Source: Streptomyces shenzhenensis
GTDB lineage: Bacteria > Actinomycetota > Actinomycetes > Streptomycetales > Streptomycetaceae
Length of the DNA: 64,000 nt
NCBI RefSeq assembly: GCF_003688995.1
Contig: NZ_PENI01000007.1
Coordinates: 248,001 to 312,000, forward strand
Direction of reading: 5' to 3'
Positions 1 to 8,630 of the stretch are shown here, in pieces (within the stretch, counting starts at the first letter, position 1; each line of letters starts with the position of its first letter). A program made the position numbers and the translations under genes. Under the pieces are notes generated by a model, which had not been told where the DNA came from, did no database searches, and worked only from the letters and a program-made list of their open reading frames with translations.

Positions 1-1072
1 CTATCTCACCCAGCAGATCTCCTGTCTGTACGGGCGGGTCGCCGACTGCACCACGAGCAACGTCCGGCACCTCAACGACCTGACGGCGTCCGCCTACTGC
101 CAGGTCGTCAACTGCCACGGCGACGGCGACGACGAGGGCGGCAACCCGTTCACCACCCATGGGCAGTACGAGCACGACCTGCTCTTCGAGGGCAACTCCG
201 GGCTGATGGACATCGCCAACTCCGGCGCCCAGTGGGGCATCTCGGCGAAACGCATCACCGTGCGGGACCACGTCTGCTCCTGGTTCACCGCGAACACGAA
301 GATCACCGACCTGACGCTGGAGAACGTCAGGGTCGTCCCCCGCCCGACCTTCGACACCGACGGCACCCTCGTCGTCAACGCCGACGGCGCGCAGCTCAAG
401 GGGTGCAGCGCCAGGTTCTTCGCGATCGCCCAGCGCTCCAGCCGCTCGTCCCGCCCCACCACGGTGACGGACTGCGCCTTCGACCTGCCCGCCGGCAGCG
501 TGCTGATACAGACCCCGGTGACCAGCCCGGTGCACTTCGTGCGGTGCGTCCTCAGCGGCCTGGACGGCAACGTGCTGCGCGGCTCGGGCCCGGTCGTGCT
601 CACCGACTGCACCCTCACCGGGGCCGGCGGCGGTGGCGCGGCCCCGCTCCAGGTCGGCGCGTCGGAGCTGCGGATCGAGGGCGGCACGCTCACCGACACC
701 GGCGTCGTGCTGACCGCCGTACGCGACCAGCGGATCAGTGTGAGCGGCGGGACCCGGCTGGCGGGCGGCAACTCGGGCGGTGCGCTGTTCGACCGGGCCG
801 CCGGGCAGGACGCCGCCACCGTCGTCTGGGACCTCGACGGCATCCGCAGCGCCGCGTCCACGGGCGTCGCCCATGTGCGGATCGCGTCCGGCACCAACCA
901 CTACGCGGCGGTCGGCGCCCGCCTCACCGGCGGCACGCTGGAACTGCGTCCGGAGGCGTTCGGCGGCGGCTCGACGCTGCTGCACACCGCGTGCACCGAA
1001 CGGGGCGTCACCCGCAGGGCGTTGCCCGGCGAAGGCGAGCGGATCCGGGTGGCGGACAACCTCGTCGCCTGA
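1..1072 (+). CDS. Beta-helix (pectate-lyase-fold) protein, C-terminal part; 5' end lies outside the window
   Basis: The frame is open from base 2 with no start codon in the window, so this is a partial gene of at least 356 residues ending in TGA. The visible protein is full of short beta-strand and turn repeats rich in Gly, Thr, Asn and Val (for example TDCTLTG, LRIEGGTLTDTG, DGTLVVNADGAQLKGC). This is the look of a right-handed parallel beta-helix such as the pectate-lyase/GH28-like superfamily. Scattered Cys residues suggest an extracytoplasmic protein. No catalytic motif is visible in this part, so the substrate is unknown. The next gene starts 41 nt downstream and may be co-transcribed. 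Confidence 0.65.
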   Translation, partial: YLTQQISCLYGRVADCTTSNVRHLNDLTASAYCQVVNCHGDGDDEGGNPFTTHGQYEHDLLFEGNSGLMDIANSGAQWGISAKRITVRDHVCSWFTANTKITDLTLENVRVVPRPTFDTDGTLVVNADGAQLKGCSARFFAIAQRSSRSSRPTTVTDCAFDLPAGSVLIQTPVTSPVHFVRCVLSGLDGNVLRGSGPVVLTDCTLTGAGGGGAAPLQVGASELRIEGGTLTDTGVVLTAVRDQRISVSGGTRLAGGNSGGALFDRAAGQDAATVVWDLDGIRSAASTGVAHVRIASGTNHYAAVGARLTGGTLELRPEAFGGGSTLLHTACTERGVTRRALPGEGERIRVADNLVA

Positions 1073-1113
1073 GCCCTGCCCCGTCCGTCCCCGTCACCCG
1101 AGAAAGGTCCCGT

Positions 1114-2058
1114 ATGCAGTTCCGGACCGCGACCCCGGACGACGAGGCGTCGCTCGCGGACCTGTGGCACACCGCGTTCGGCGCCGCCCCGGTGGCCGCG
1201 CTGTGGCGCCGCGACCCGGGCCGGCACGGCCGCACGTTCGTCGCCGTGGAGGACGGCCGGGTCCTGTCGGTCGTGCACTGTCTGCCCCGGCCGATCCGGT
1301 CCGCCGCGGGCACGGTGGAGCGGGTCGGCTGTGTCGGCAGCGTCGCCACGCTCCCCCGGGCGCGCGGTCGCGGCCTGGTCAAGCGCCTGGCGGCGGACGC
1401 GGCCGAGGCCATGACCGCCGACGGGTGCGCCTGGTCGCTGCTGTTCACCGGGACGCCGGGGGTGTACCGGTCGGCCGGCTGGGAGACGTTCCCGGCGCCG
1501 TCCTGGCACGGGGCGCTCCCCGCTGCCGTACCCGCCGCGGAGCACGCCGGGGTCCGGGCCGCCGCCCCCGGCGACCTGCCCCGGCTCATGGCCCTGCGCG
1601 ACCGGTTCGACCGGGACCGGCCGCTGACGACCGTCCGCACCGAGGAGGACTGGCGCCGCCGGCTCCCGCACTGGTACGACGGCTCGTGCGTCACCCTGGT
1701 CACCGAGCGCACAGGCCGGGGCGGGGCGGCGGAGCCGGGCGGCTTCGTGGTGGTGCGGCTGCTCCCGGAGCGGGCCGAGATCGTGGAGATCGCCCTCGCC
1801 GGGCCGGCTCCGTCCGCCACCGCCCGGGCCCTGCTGGCCACGGCCGCGGCGCGCGCCCGGGCCGCGGGCCGCACCGGGATCGTCGTACGGCTGCCCGACG
1901 TCCCGGCCGTGCGCGGCGCGGTGCGCCGGCTGCTGCCGTCGGCCGAAGCGGTCACCGAGCACACCGGCATGGCCCGCCCGCTGCTCGCCCCGCGCGAGGC
2001 GGTCCGCGCGACGGTCACCGCGCCCGGCGCGATGCACTGGTTCGGCGACTCCTTCTGA
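1114..2058 (+). CDS. GNAT-family N-acetyltransferase (Eis-like layout)
   Basis: This 314-residue protein starts at ATG 1114, preceded by an AGAAAGG ribosome site. An N-terminal GNAT domain (about residues 1-130) opens with FRTATPDDEASLADLW and carries an acetyl-CoA-binding loop resembling RARGRGLVKRL near residue 90, followed by the GVYRSAGWE strand. A second, weaker GNAT-like segment begins near residue 150 (VRAAAPGDLPRLMAL). Two tandem modules of this kind occur in Eis-like acetyltransferases, which acetylate amines. The substrate cannot be told from sequence. Confidence 0.8.
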   Translation: MQFRTATPDDEASLADLWHTAFGAAPVAALWRRDPGRHGRTFVAVEDGRVLSVVHCLPRPIRSAAGTVERVGCVGSVATLPRARGRGLVKRLAADAAEAMTADGCAWSLLFTGTPGVYRSAGWETFPAPSWHGALPAAVPAAEHAGVRAAAPGDLPRLMALRDRFDRDRPLTTVRTEEDWRRRLPHWYDGSCVTLVTERTGRGGAAEPGGFVVVRLLPERAEIVEIALAGPAPSATARALLATAAARARAAGRTGIVVRLPDVPAVRGAVRRLLPSAEAVTEHTGMARPLLAPREAVRATVTAPGAMHWFGDSF

Positions 2059-2151
2059 CCGCGCCCCGGCCGCGGCGGACGCGGGGTAGAGAGCGGGCCC
2101 GAACCGCTGGCAACAGTCACCGCATGCCTCGCTTCGCCCACGACCTGCCAC

Positions 2152-2188
2152 GTCCCCCAAGCTCTCGGCTCCGCTCGACCAGGGGGAC
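2152..2188. repeat. Small inverted-repeat element (GTCCCCC...GGGGGAC)
   Basis: A perfect 7-bp inverted repeat, GTCCCCC at 2152-2158 and GGGGGAC at 2182-2188, encloses a 23-nt loop containing AGCTCTCGGCT. From memory this resembles a short palindromic element dispersed in many Streptomyces genomes. It sits just before a broken esterase gene. It could also act as a weak terminator for the upstream acetyltransferase gene. Confidence 0.5.
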
Positions 2189-2237
2189 CCCCACGACACC
2201 GCAGGGCCCGCCCTCCGGGCGGACGACGGGAAGTTGA

Positions 2238-2492
2238 CGACAGGATCTGGCGCTCCCCTGGGACGAACGGTTCGCCGCCGCGCTGCTCACGGTGCCGACG
2301 TTCGGCAACCATCCGCTGCGGCTCACCCTGCCCAGCACGGCAAGCGGCGAGTCGGTGCGCCGGTACGCGCACGAGCACCCGGAGGTCGTGGACGTCCTCG
2401 ACACCGGCCGCTTCGAGCACCCCGGCGAGTCCGAGGAACGCGACCGCCTGCGCGCAGCCACGCACACCTTCTTCGCCCGGCACCTGGACTGA
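2238..2492 (+). pseudogene. Remnant of an acetylxylan esterase/cephalosporin-C deacetylase (AXE1-type) with internal deletion
   Basis: The frame is open from just after a stop at 2235-2237 to TGA at 2490-2492 and has no credible start; only an internal GTG at 2292 is available. The translation joins two pieces. The first half (WDERFAAALLTVPTFGNHPLRLTLP, here broken as WDERFAAALL and TVPTFGNHPLRLTLP, then SGESVRRYAHEHPEVVDVL) looks like the middle of an AXE1-family alpha/beta hydrolase. The second (RFEHPGESEERDRLRAATHTFF) looks like the family's extreme C-terminus. The catalytic Ser and Asp regions between them are missing. The family assignment is from memory and moderately sure; that it is a fragment is clearer. 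Confidence 0.5.
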
Positions 2493-2546
2493 CGACAACG
2501 GGCGGGGCGAGAAAACCGCCTGACCGTCCGGGCCGCCCGTGCTTGC

Positions 2547-3194
2547 ATGGGCGCCATGGTGTCTGCCGACCGCTTGCTCGCCTTCGCGGCGATGTCGTTC
2601 CTGCTGATCGTCGTGCCCGGACCCAGCGTGCTGTTCGTGATCGGGCGGGCACTGGCACACGGGCGGCGCGCCGCGCTGACCACGGTCGTCGGGAACACGC
2701 TCGGCGCCTATGTGCTCATCGTGGCCGTGGCACTGGGGATCGGGACCGTCGTGGAGCGCTCCGTCGTGGTCTTCACGGCGCTGAAGCTCGCGGGCGCCGC
2801 GTATCTGGTGTTTCTCGGCGTCAAGGCGTGGCGGCAGCGCGGTGCCCTCAAGGCGGCGTTCGCCGCGGACGAGGCGGACCGGGGCGGTCTGCGCACGCTG
2901 TGGGAGGGGTTCGCGGTCGGTGTGGCCAACCCCAAGACCATCGTGTTCTTCGCAGCCGTGCTGCCGCAGTTCGTCGATCCCGACCGGGGTCAGGTGCCGG
3001 CCCAGATGCTGCTGCTCGGGCTGGTCTTCAATGTGATCGCCATCGCCTCGGACAGCGTGTGGGGGCTGGCCGCGGCCACCGCCCGGGACTGGTTCGCCCG
3101 TTCGCCGCGACGGCTCTCGCTGGTCGGCGGCGTCGGCGGGCTCGCGATGATCGGCCTCGGCGTGACCGTCGCGGCGACGGGCCGCAAGGACTGA
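2547..3194 (+). CDS. LysE/RhtB-family amino-acid exporter
   Basis: This 215-residue membrane protein has about six hydrophobic segments. It carries the LysE-family signature near the N-terminus (LLIVVPGPSVLFVIGRALAHGRRAAL) as PGPS followed by GR and G, and the family's GVANPKTIVFFAAVLPQF segment in the middle. The family exports amino acids or related small molecules from the cytoplasm by proton exchange. ATG codons at 2547 and 2556 are both possible. No clear ribosome site precedes either, so a leaderless message is conceivable. The substrate is unknown and no regulator is adjacent. Confidence 0.85.
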   Translation: MGAMVSADRLLAFAAMSFLLIVVPGPSVLFVIGRALAHGRRAALTTVVGNTLGAYVLIVAVALGIGTVVERSVVVFTALKLAGAAYLVFLGVKAWRQRGALKAAFAADEADRGGLRTLWEGFAVGVANPKTIVFFAAVLPQFVDPDRGQVPAQMLLLGLVFNVIAIASDSVWGLAAATARDWFARSPRRLSLVGGVGGLAMIGLGVTVAATGRKD

Positions 3195-3607
3195 CCGCAC
3201 GGATGGTTCCGTGACATGTCTCACATCCGCCCGGGGAATTGGCCGGGCCGGATAGTAGAAACCCGCCAGGCGACATTCTGGATTTGTCCCTCTTGGCACC
3301 CGTGTGCGACCCACCGGAAGCGAGCGCCCGCCGCACGGACGACAGGGGCGCTGCATTCTTTGCAGCAAATGGTTTCTGACGGAGCGGCAACCGCCGCAGC
3401 CGACCGCTGAACCACGCCTGCACGCTCGCACTTTCCTGACAAGAGGCGGGTGGGCCTACGAGGCGCGATCGTACGAGAGCCCTTTGCGCCGCAAATGAAG
3501 CCTTCCTGAGAATCGACGCGCACGACGCCGCCGCGTTCGAGGGGCGGGGTCTTCGCAGCCGGCACACCGCACAAGGAGCGCTCGGCGATTACCGAGTGAG
3601 GTCACGC
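3195..3607. other. Long leader/promoter region of the CAP-domain gene
   Basis: These 413 bases hold no convincing gene. A small perfect hairpin, GCTGCA-TTCTT-TGCAGC, lies at 3350-3366. The length of the leader suggested a cis-acting RNA, but I could not match the sequence to a riboswitch I know. A GTGAGG ribosome site ends about 6 nt before the ATG at 3608. Confidence 0.4.
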
Positions 3608-4492
3608 ATGGGGAACCACCGCAAGAACAATCACCACCGGCGCATACTCGTCGCCGCCATCGCCGTGGGCGTCGTGGGCGTCCCGTCCGCCGCCATGGCG
3701 GCCTGCGTCGACTGGCAGGGGCCGGGCGGCGGAGGCCAGCGGCAGCTCAGCGGCGCGGGCGACACCGCGGCGACGGGCGGGTGGAACAACACCGACTGGC
3801 GTCAGGACCGGAACCGCGGCGCGGACCGGCAGTGGGTCCCCCGCGGGGGCGGAGCCCAGGCGGCGCCGGGCGCTCCGGACGCCGCGGCCGACTCGCCGCA
3901 GACCGGCGCGCCCGAGCCCACCGCCCCGCCGTCGTGGGCGGATCGGCACCACGGCCGTGGCCACTGGAGAACCACGCCGCCCAGCGCCCCGGCACCCAGC
4001 ACCCCGACGCCCGCGCCCAGCACGTCCTCGGCCGCGCCCAGCGCCCCCGCCGAGGCGCCCGACACCTCCGCGGCCCCGGAGTCGCCGAGCGCTCCGGAGC
4101 CCACGGGGACCGCGTCCGAGACCACCAACCGCATCGTCGAACTCGTCAACGCCGAACGGGGCAAGGCCGGTTGCTCCGCGCTGACCCTGAACGACACCCT
4201 GGGCAAGGCCGCACAGGCGCACAGCGAGGACATGGCGTCCCACCGGAACATGTCGCACACGGGATCCGACGGGTCCGCCCCGGGCGACCGCATCACGAAG
4301 GCCGGCTACACCTGGACCGCCTACGGCGAGAACGTCGCGTACGGCTACGCCACGCCCGAGCAGGTCATGGCGGCCTGGATGTCCAGCCCCGGCCACAAGG
4401 CCAACATCCTCAACTGCTCGTTCAAGGAGATCGGCGTCGGTCTCGCGGAGCCCGGCCATTACTGGACCCAGGACTTCGGGACCGCCAGGTAA
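3608..4492 (+). CDS. Secreted CAP (SCP/PR1-like) domain protein
   Basis: The protein is 294 residues from ATG 3608; an upstream in-frame GTG at 3596 is less likely. It has a basic N-terminus and a hydrophobic signal segment (ILVAAIAVGVVGVPSAAMA), then a long Ser/Pro/Ala/Thr-rich low-complexity linker to about residue 175. A C-terminal CAP domain follows, with HSEDMA, MSHTGSDGS, YTWTAYGENVA and SPGHKANILN motifs typical of bacterial CAP proteins. It is secreted and perhaps wall-associated. CAP-domain function in bacteria is poorly defined. A strong hairpin follows, and the M4 protease gene converges on it. Confidence 0.9.
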   Translation: MGNHRKNNHHRRILVAAIAVGVVGVPSAAMAACVDWQGPGGGGQRQLSGAGDTAATGGWNNTDWRQDRNRGADRQWVPRGGGAQAAPGAPDAAADSPQTGAPEPTAPPSWADRHHGRGHWRTTPPSAPAPSTPTPAPSTSSAAPSAPAEAPDTSAAPESPSAPEPTGTASETTNRIVELVNAERGKAGCSALTLNDTLGKAAQAHSEDMASHRNMSHTGSDGSAPGDRITKAGYTWTAYGENVAYGYATPEQVMAAWMSSPGHKANILNCSFKEIGVGLAEPGHYWTQDFGTAR

Positions 4493-4519
4493 CCGGCGGC
4501 CACGAGGAGTCATGGCGCA

Positions 4520-4558
4520 CCGGTGCCCCGGGACGCGGTCCGCGTCCCGGGGCACCGG
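4520..4558. terminator. Bidirectional terminator hairpin between convergent genes
   Basis: A perfect 18-bp stem with a 3-nt loop (left arm 4520-4537, right arm 4541-4558; core GGTGCCCCGGGACGCG) sits exactly between the stops of the CAP gene and the M4 protease gene. It can serve both strands. There is no clear T-run, as is common in Streptomyces. Confidence 0.85.
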
Positions 4559-4576
4559 CCGAGCGTGCGGGGCAAC

Positions 4577-6844
4577 TCAGGGGATGAGCTGCCACTGTTC
4601 GATGTAGCCCACGTCGATCGAGGCGCGGTCCTGGACCCGCAGCTTCCAGGTTCCGGCGATGGGCTGCGCGGACGCGTCGACGGTGAAGGTCTGGTCGACG
4701 TTGTCCGCCGAACCGCCGCTGCGGTTGAGCAGCGAGTAGACGGTTCCGCTCGGACCGACCAGGTCGACGGTCAGGTCGCCCCGGTAGGTGTGAATGATCT
4801 TGACGTAGACCTGGGTGGTGGCCGAGGCGTTGCCGGTCCGGCCGGTGACGGTGATCGGGGACTCCACCGCCGCGCCCGCGTCCGGGATGTCGACACGGGT
4901 GGCGTTGGCGTAGATGTTGGCCACGCGCCAGGTGAAGGAGGCGGTGGCGCTCGCGCCCGTGTCGTCGGTGACCGTCAGGGTCACCTCACTGGTGCCGGTC
5001 GTGGTCGGGATGCCGGAGATCAGACCCGTCGCGCCGAGGGTCAGGCCGTCCGGGAGCCCGGTCGCCGAATAGGTCAGGCCCGCGCCCGAGTTGGTGGTGT
5101 ACGCGTCCGTCTGGAGCGACACCTCCTGCCCGACGCCGCTGATCTGGTCGCCGATGGGGGCCACGTTGACGCCCAGCGCGATCCGCTGGCCCACGTTGAT
5201 CCCCGCCCAGGCGTCGGCCACGGCCAGGTAGGTGGGGCTGTAGGCGCCGAACAGGTCGGCCGCGGCCTGGAGCGTCGCGGTGCGGGCACCCGCGTAGTTG
5301 GTGCTCGACGTCATGTACGTGGTCAGCGCCCGGTACCAGATGCGCTGGGCGTTGTCGATGCCGATACCGGTCACCGGCCGGCCGTCGTAGGTCGGGCTGT
5401 CGTAGTCGACCCCGTTCACGGTCTTCGCCCCGCTGCCCTCGGACAGCAGGTAGAAGAAGTGGTTCGCCGGACCCGAGGAGTAGTGGACGTCGACGCTGCC
5501 GAGCGTGGAGCTCCAGTAGTCGCGGGACGCACCGTCCTTCGAGGGCTCGTCCATGTAGCGCAGCGGGGTGCCGTCGCCGTTGATGTCGATCTTCTCGCCG
5601 ACCATGTAGTCGGGCACGTCGGCGGCCAGGTCGGCGTGGAACTCCACCGCGGCGGCGAAGATGTCCGAGGTCGCCTCGTTCAGGCCGCCTGACTCACCGG
5701 AGTAGGTGAGGTTGGCGGTGGCGCTGGTGACGCCGTGGCTCATCTCGTGCGCGGCCACGTCGAGCGCGGTCAGCGGGTTGGCGTTGCCCGAACCGTCGCC
5801 GTAGGTCATGCAGAAGCAGCTGTCGGACCAGAAGGCGTTGACGTAGTTGTTGCCGTAGTGGGCCCTGCTGTAGGCGGCCACCCCGTCGTTGCGTATGCCG
5901 TTGCGGCCGTAGACGTCCTTGTAGTAGTCCCATGTCGCGGCGGCCCCGAAGGCCACGTCCACGCCCGCGGTCTGACGGTTGCTCTGGGTGCCGTCACCCC
6001 AGACATCGTTGTCGTCCGTGAACAGGGTGCCGGTGCCGGAGGTGCCCTGGTTCAGGTCGTACGTGCGGTGTCCGGCACGGTCGCCGTCGACGAGCTGGTA
6101 CGTCGAACCGGAGAGCGTGGTGCCGAGCGGCACCGTTCCGTTGTACTGCCCGGTGCCGGTGCCGGTCTGGACGCCTTCGAAGCTCGTCAGCTGCTTGCCC
6201 GAGGCGGCGTCGGTGACGACGTGCAGTTCGCTGGGCGTCCCGTCGTGCTGGACGCCCCCGACCACCGTCTCCCAGGCCAGCACGGGCTTGCCGGCGCCGG
6301 CCCAGACGACGAGCCGTGGGGCGCTGGAGACCTCGGGGCTCTCGGCGCGGGCCTTGTCGGCGGCCGCCAGTGCCTTCGTCCTGACCGTGGCCGACGAGAC
6401 CTTCGGCGTGGTGGTGGGCACGGCGAGGTCGGCCCGCGTCGCCTTCGACACCGTCAGCCGGGCGCCGTCGGTGTGCACGACGAGGTCGCCGCCGAGGACG
6501 GGCAGCCCGGCGTAGGTGCGCTCGTAGCGGGTGTGGGTGGTGCCGTCGGCGTCCTGGGTGACGTCCTTGACGACGAGCTTCTCCTTCGCGCCGAGGTCCA
6601 GCGCCTGCGCCGTGCCCGCGGCGGCCGCGGCGGCGCTCTTGAGCAGGGCGGCACGCTTCGTCGCCGAGAGGCGGGCGGGTGCGGCGGCGGCCAGCGGGGT
6701 CGCCTCGATCTTCGCGGAGCGGCCGCGGTCGGCGGCCACGGCGGTACCGGTCTGGACGCCGGCCGCGAGCAGCGTGCCCACGGCGGTCAGCACGAGAGCA
6801 GCGGTGTATCTGGAACGGTGGGGGTAACGGTCCTGCCGGAACAA
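4577..6844 (-). CDS. Secreted M4-family (thermolysin-like) neutral metalloprotease with P-domain
   Basis: This 755-residue pre-pro-enzyme starts at ATG 6844 with a signal peptide (TAALVLTAVGTLLAAG). An FTP/PepSY-type propeptide covers about residues 45-220, and an M4 catalytic domain about 225-560. The zinc site is visible as HEMSH near residue 364, with the third ligand in GLNEATSDIF about 24 residues on. A cadherin/Ig-like module (QISGVGQEVSLQT through FTWRVANIYAN) follows. The C-terminal P-domain (ITVTGRTGNASATTQVYVKI, GDLTVDLVGPSG) is seen in other secreted proteases. The enzyme would be exported, self-processed, and cleave extracellular proteins. A GAGAACGCC-type leader and a 539-bp regulatory gap lie upstream. 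Confidence 0.95.
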   Translation of the reverse strand: MFRQDRYPHRSRYTAALVLTAVGTLLAAGVQTGTAVAADRGRSAKIEATPLAAAAPARLSATKRAALLKSAAAAAAGTAQALDLGAKEKLVVKDVTQDADGTTHTRYERTYAGLPVLGGDLVVHTDGARLTVSKATRADLAVPTTTPKVSSATVRTKALAAADKARAESPEVSSAPRLVVWAGAGKPVLAWETVVGGVQHDGTPSELHVVTDAASGKQLTSFEGVQTGTGTGQYNGTVPLGTTLSGSTYQLVDGDRAGHRTYDLNQGTSGTGTLFTDDNDVWGDGTQSNRQTAGVDVAFGAAATWDYYKDVYGRNGIRNDGVAAYSRAHYGNNYVNAFWSDSCFCMTYGDGSGNANPLTALDVAAHEMSHGVTSATANLTYSGESGGLNEATSDIFAAAVEFHADLAADVPDYMVGEKIDINGDGTPLRYMDEPSKDGASRDYWSSTLGSVDVHYSSGPANHFFYLLSEGSGAKTVNGVDYDSPTYDGRPVTGIGIDNAQRIWYRALTTYMTSSTNYAGARTATLQAAADLFGAYSPTYLAVADAWAGINVGQRIALGVNVAPIGDQISGVGQEVSLQTDAYTTNSGAGLTYSATGLPDGLTLGATGLISGIPTTTGTSEVTLTVTDDTGASATASFTWRVANIYANATRVDIPDAGAAVESPITVTGRTGNASATTQVYVKIIHTYRGDLTVDLVGPSGTVYSLLNRSGGSADNVDQTFTVDASAQPIAGTWKLRVQDRASIDVGYIEQWQLIP

Positions 6845-7383
6845 AGGCGTTCTCCTTCTGTGAGGCTCGGGCTCGGTGGAGACCGGGAGAGCGGGTGGGG
6901 CCGGGTACGGCCGTCCGGCGACGCGCGGGTGTACGGGGCACGCGTGGGGCGGCTGAGTGGCCCGCGCCCGGCGATGCCCCGTGGAGGGGGTGTGAAGGTG
7001 CGTTCAGCAGAGTGACACTTCAGTCGTTGAATTGTCATGCCTCGAACAACTCAACGGCTCAAATTGGCCGCTGTCGGCCGCCCCGGCGCACCGCGATGGC
7101 TGAACCTCTACCCCTGCCTCCCCCGTTCAAGTCACGGCAGGTTCCGCCATGCACGGCGGTAACCCCCGGGACAAGGTCTCGACGCATGGTGCGTGCCCGG
7201 CCCCGGCACCCGGCGGCGCCCCTGCCGAACCGGTGGACGGACGGTGTGCGGAGCGCGCGGGACGGCGGCAGCGGCGACGCGTCGGCGTGGCATCCGGTGC
7301 TCCGTGGACCGGGGCGTGAGCAGGCCGCCTGGGCAGGGGCGGCCTGGGGCGGCACGATGCCGCGGGCCGGGGCGCGCCCGCGG
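6845..7383. other. Promoter/regulatory region of the M4 protease
   Basis: No gene is evident in these 539 bases. An 11-bp inverted repeat with one mismatch, CGTTGAATTGT (7025-7035) and ACAACTCAACG (7046-7056), spaced by 10 nt, lies about 180-210 nt upstream of the protease start. The surrounding 7010-7070 stretch is visibly more AT-rich than the rest. This is a reasonable operator or promoter candidate, not a proven one. Confidence 0.4.
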
Positions 7384-8472
7384 TCAGGACGCGGGCCGGC
7401 CCGGCAGGGTGCCGCCCGCGTCGGGAAGCGGCGGAAGCGCGAGGTGCGCGAGATCACCCGGGGGTGGGGACCTGACCGGCCACAGCGGTGCGGCGGTGCC
7501 GTCGGCGACCGCGGCCGGGGCGTCGGTGAGGTTCATCCGGTCGCGCAGCCTGCCGTAGAAGTCCATCGGCCCCAGGCGCACCGCGCGGAGCCGGTGCGGG
7601 GACGGATACACCCCGATCCAGTCCCCCGGGTCGAGGACGCCGCGGAGCTGGCCGTCGATGCTGACGGCGGCCCGGCCCGAGCGTTCCAGCACCCTGAGCG
7701 CGATGGGTTCGTCGGGAGCGGCGACGACCGACCGGTTGAACGTCATGTGCGGGGCGACCGGCGTGAAGATCAGTGCCTCCGCGCGCGGCGAGACGACGGG
7801 GCCGCCCGCGGCGAAGCTGTACGCGGTCGAGCCGGTGGGGGTGGCCACCAGCAGCGCGTCGGCGGAGTAGGACGCCAGCAGCCGGCCGGCCAGATACACA
7901 CCCACCGACACCTGCCGGTCCCGGGCGAGCTTCTCCAGCACGACGTCGTTCAGCGCGGTGATGTTCAGGGCGACGCCCCACTCGTCCCCGGACTCGCAGT
8001 CGGTGCGCACCCGCGGGGGCGGCAGCAGGGGGCCGCGGCCGTACCGCAGCAGCGCCTCCATGCCGGAGGGCACCCGCAGGCGGCACGAGGCCCGCATGGT
8101 GAGCAGCATGCGGCTCTCGACATCGAGCCGCCCGTCCCGGACGGCGTCCAGCGCGGAGCGCACGGCCGGGGCGGGGACCTCGGTGAGGAAGCCGACCCGG
8201 CCGAGATCCACCCCGAGGACCAGCGCGTCGTGCTCCGCCGCCAGCCGGGCCCCGCGCAGAAACGTGCCGTCGCCGCCCAGCGTGACGATGAGGTCGGGGT
8301 CGCCCGCGGCCTCGATCTCGTCCTGCGCGCTGTGCCGCGCGCCGTCCTGCCACACGTCGATGTCCGCACAGCGCACGTCGTTCTGCGCGCTCCACTCGCG
8401 GACGGTCCGGGCGGCGTCCACGGCCTCCGCGCGTCCGCCGTGGACGACCAGGCCGATGCGACTCACGGTCAT
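7384..8472 (-). CDS. nadK: NAD kinase
   Basis: The enzyme phosphorylates NAD to NADP in the cytoplasm. The 362-residue protein starts at ATG 8472 behind a GGAGG site; a GTG at 8490 is less likely. It has the family's GGDGTFLRG phosphate-binding loop at residues 66-74, GVDLGRVGFLTE, the NDVVLEK segment and ATPTGSTAYSFAAGGP, the conserved sugar/ATP-binding stretch. It is longer than the ~290-300 residues usual for the family because of extra residues between the N-terminal lobe and NDVV and a Pro-rich C-terminal tail. Streptomyces often carry more than one NAD kinase, and this divergent form is probably an accessory copy. Confidence 0.9.
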   Translation of the reverse strand: MTVSRIGLVVHGGRAEAVDAARTVREWSAQNDVRCADIDVWQDGARHSAQDEIEAAGDPDLIVTLGGDGTFLRGARLAAEHDALVLGVDLGRVGFLTEVPAPAVRSALDAVRDGRLDVESRMLLTMRASCRLRVPSGMEALLRYGRGPLLPPPRVRTDCESGDEWGVALNITALNDVVLEKLARDRQVSVGVYLAGRLLASYSADALLVATPTGSTAYSFAAGGPVVSPRAEALIFTPVAPHMTFNRSVVAAPDEPIALRVLERSGRAAVSIDGQLRGVLDPGDWIGVYPSPHRLRAVRLGPMDFYGRLRDRMNLTDAPAAVADGTAAPLWPVRSPPPGDLAHLALPPLPDAGGTLPGRPAS

Positions 8473-8630
8473 ATCCGCCTCCAAGGACACGCGGGCCGGC
8501 GGCCCGCACCGGCGCGGCGCACAGGGCCACGGTCACCATCGAGCCTGCCACGGCAGCGCACGGCACGCCGCCGGACGGCGTCCGCACGCACCGCCCGTCC
8601 CGCGCGCCCTCGCCGGCCTCGCCGGCCGCC

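Noticed and set aside
3195..3607. Possible ydaO/c-di-AMP riboswitch in the long leader of the CAP-domain gene
   Set aside because: Such riboswitches often precede Streptomyces cell-wall genes, but I could not find the conserved core motifs here, only a small hairpin.
4523..5692. 389-residue plus-strand frame opposite the M4 protease gene
   Set aside because: It is antisense to a gene with full protease motifs and has the Val/Gly/Asp/Arg-rich composition typical of GC-rich shadow frames.
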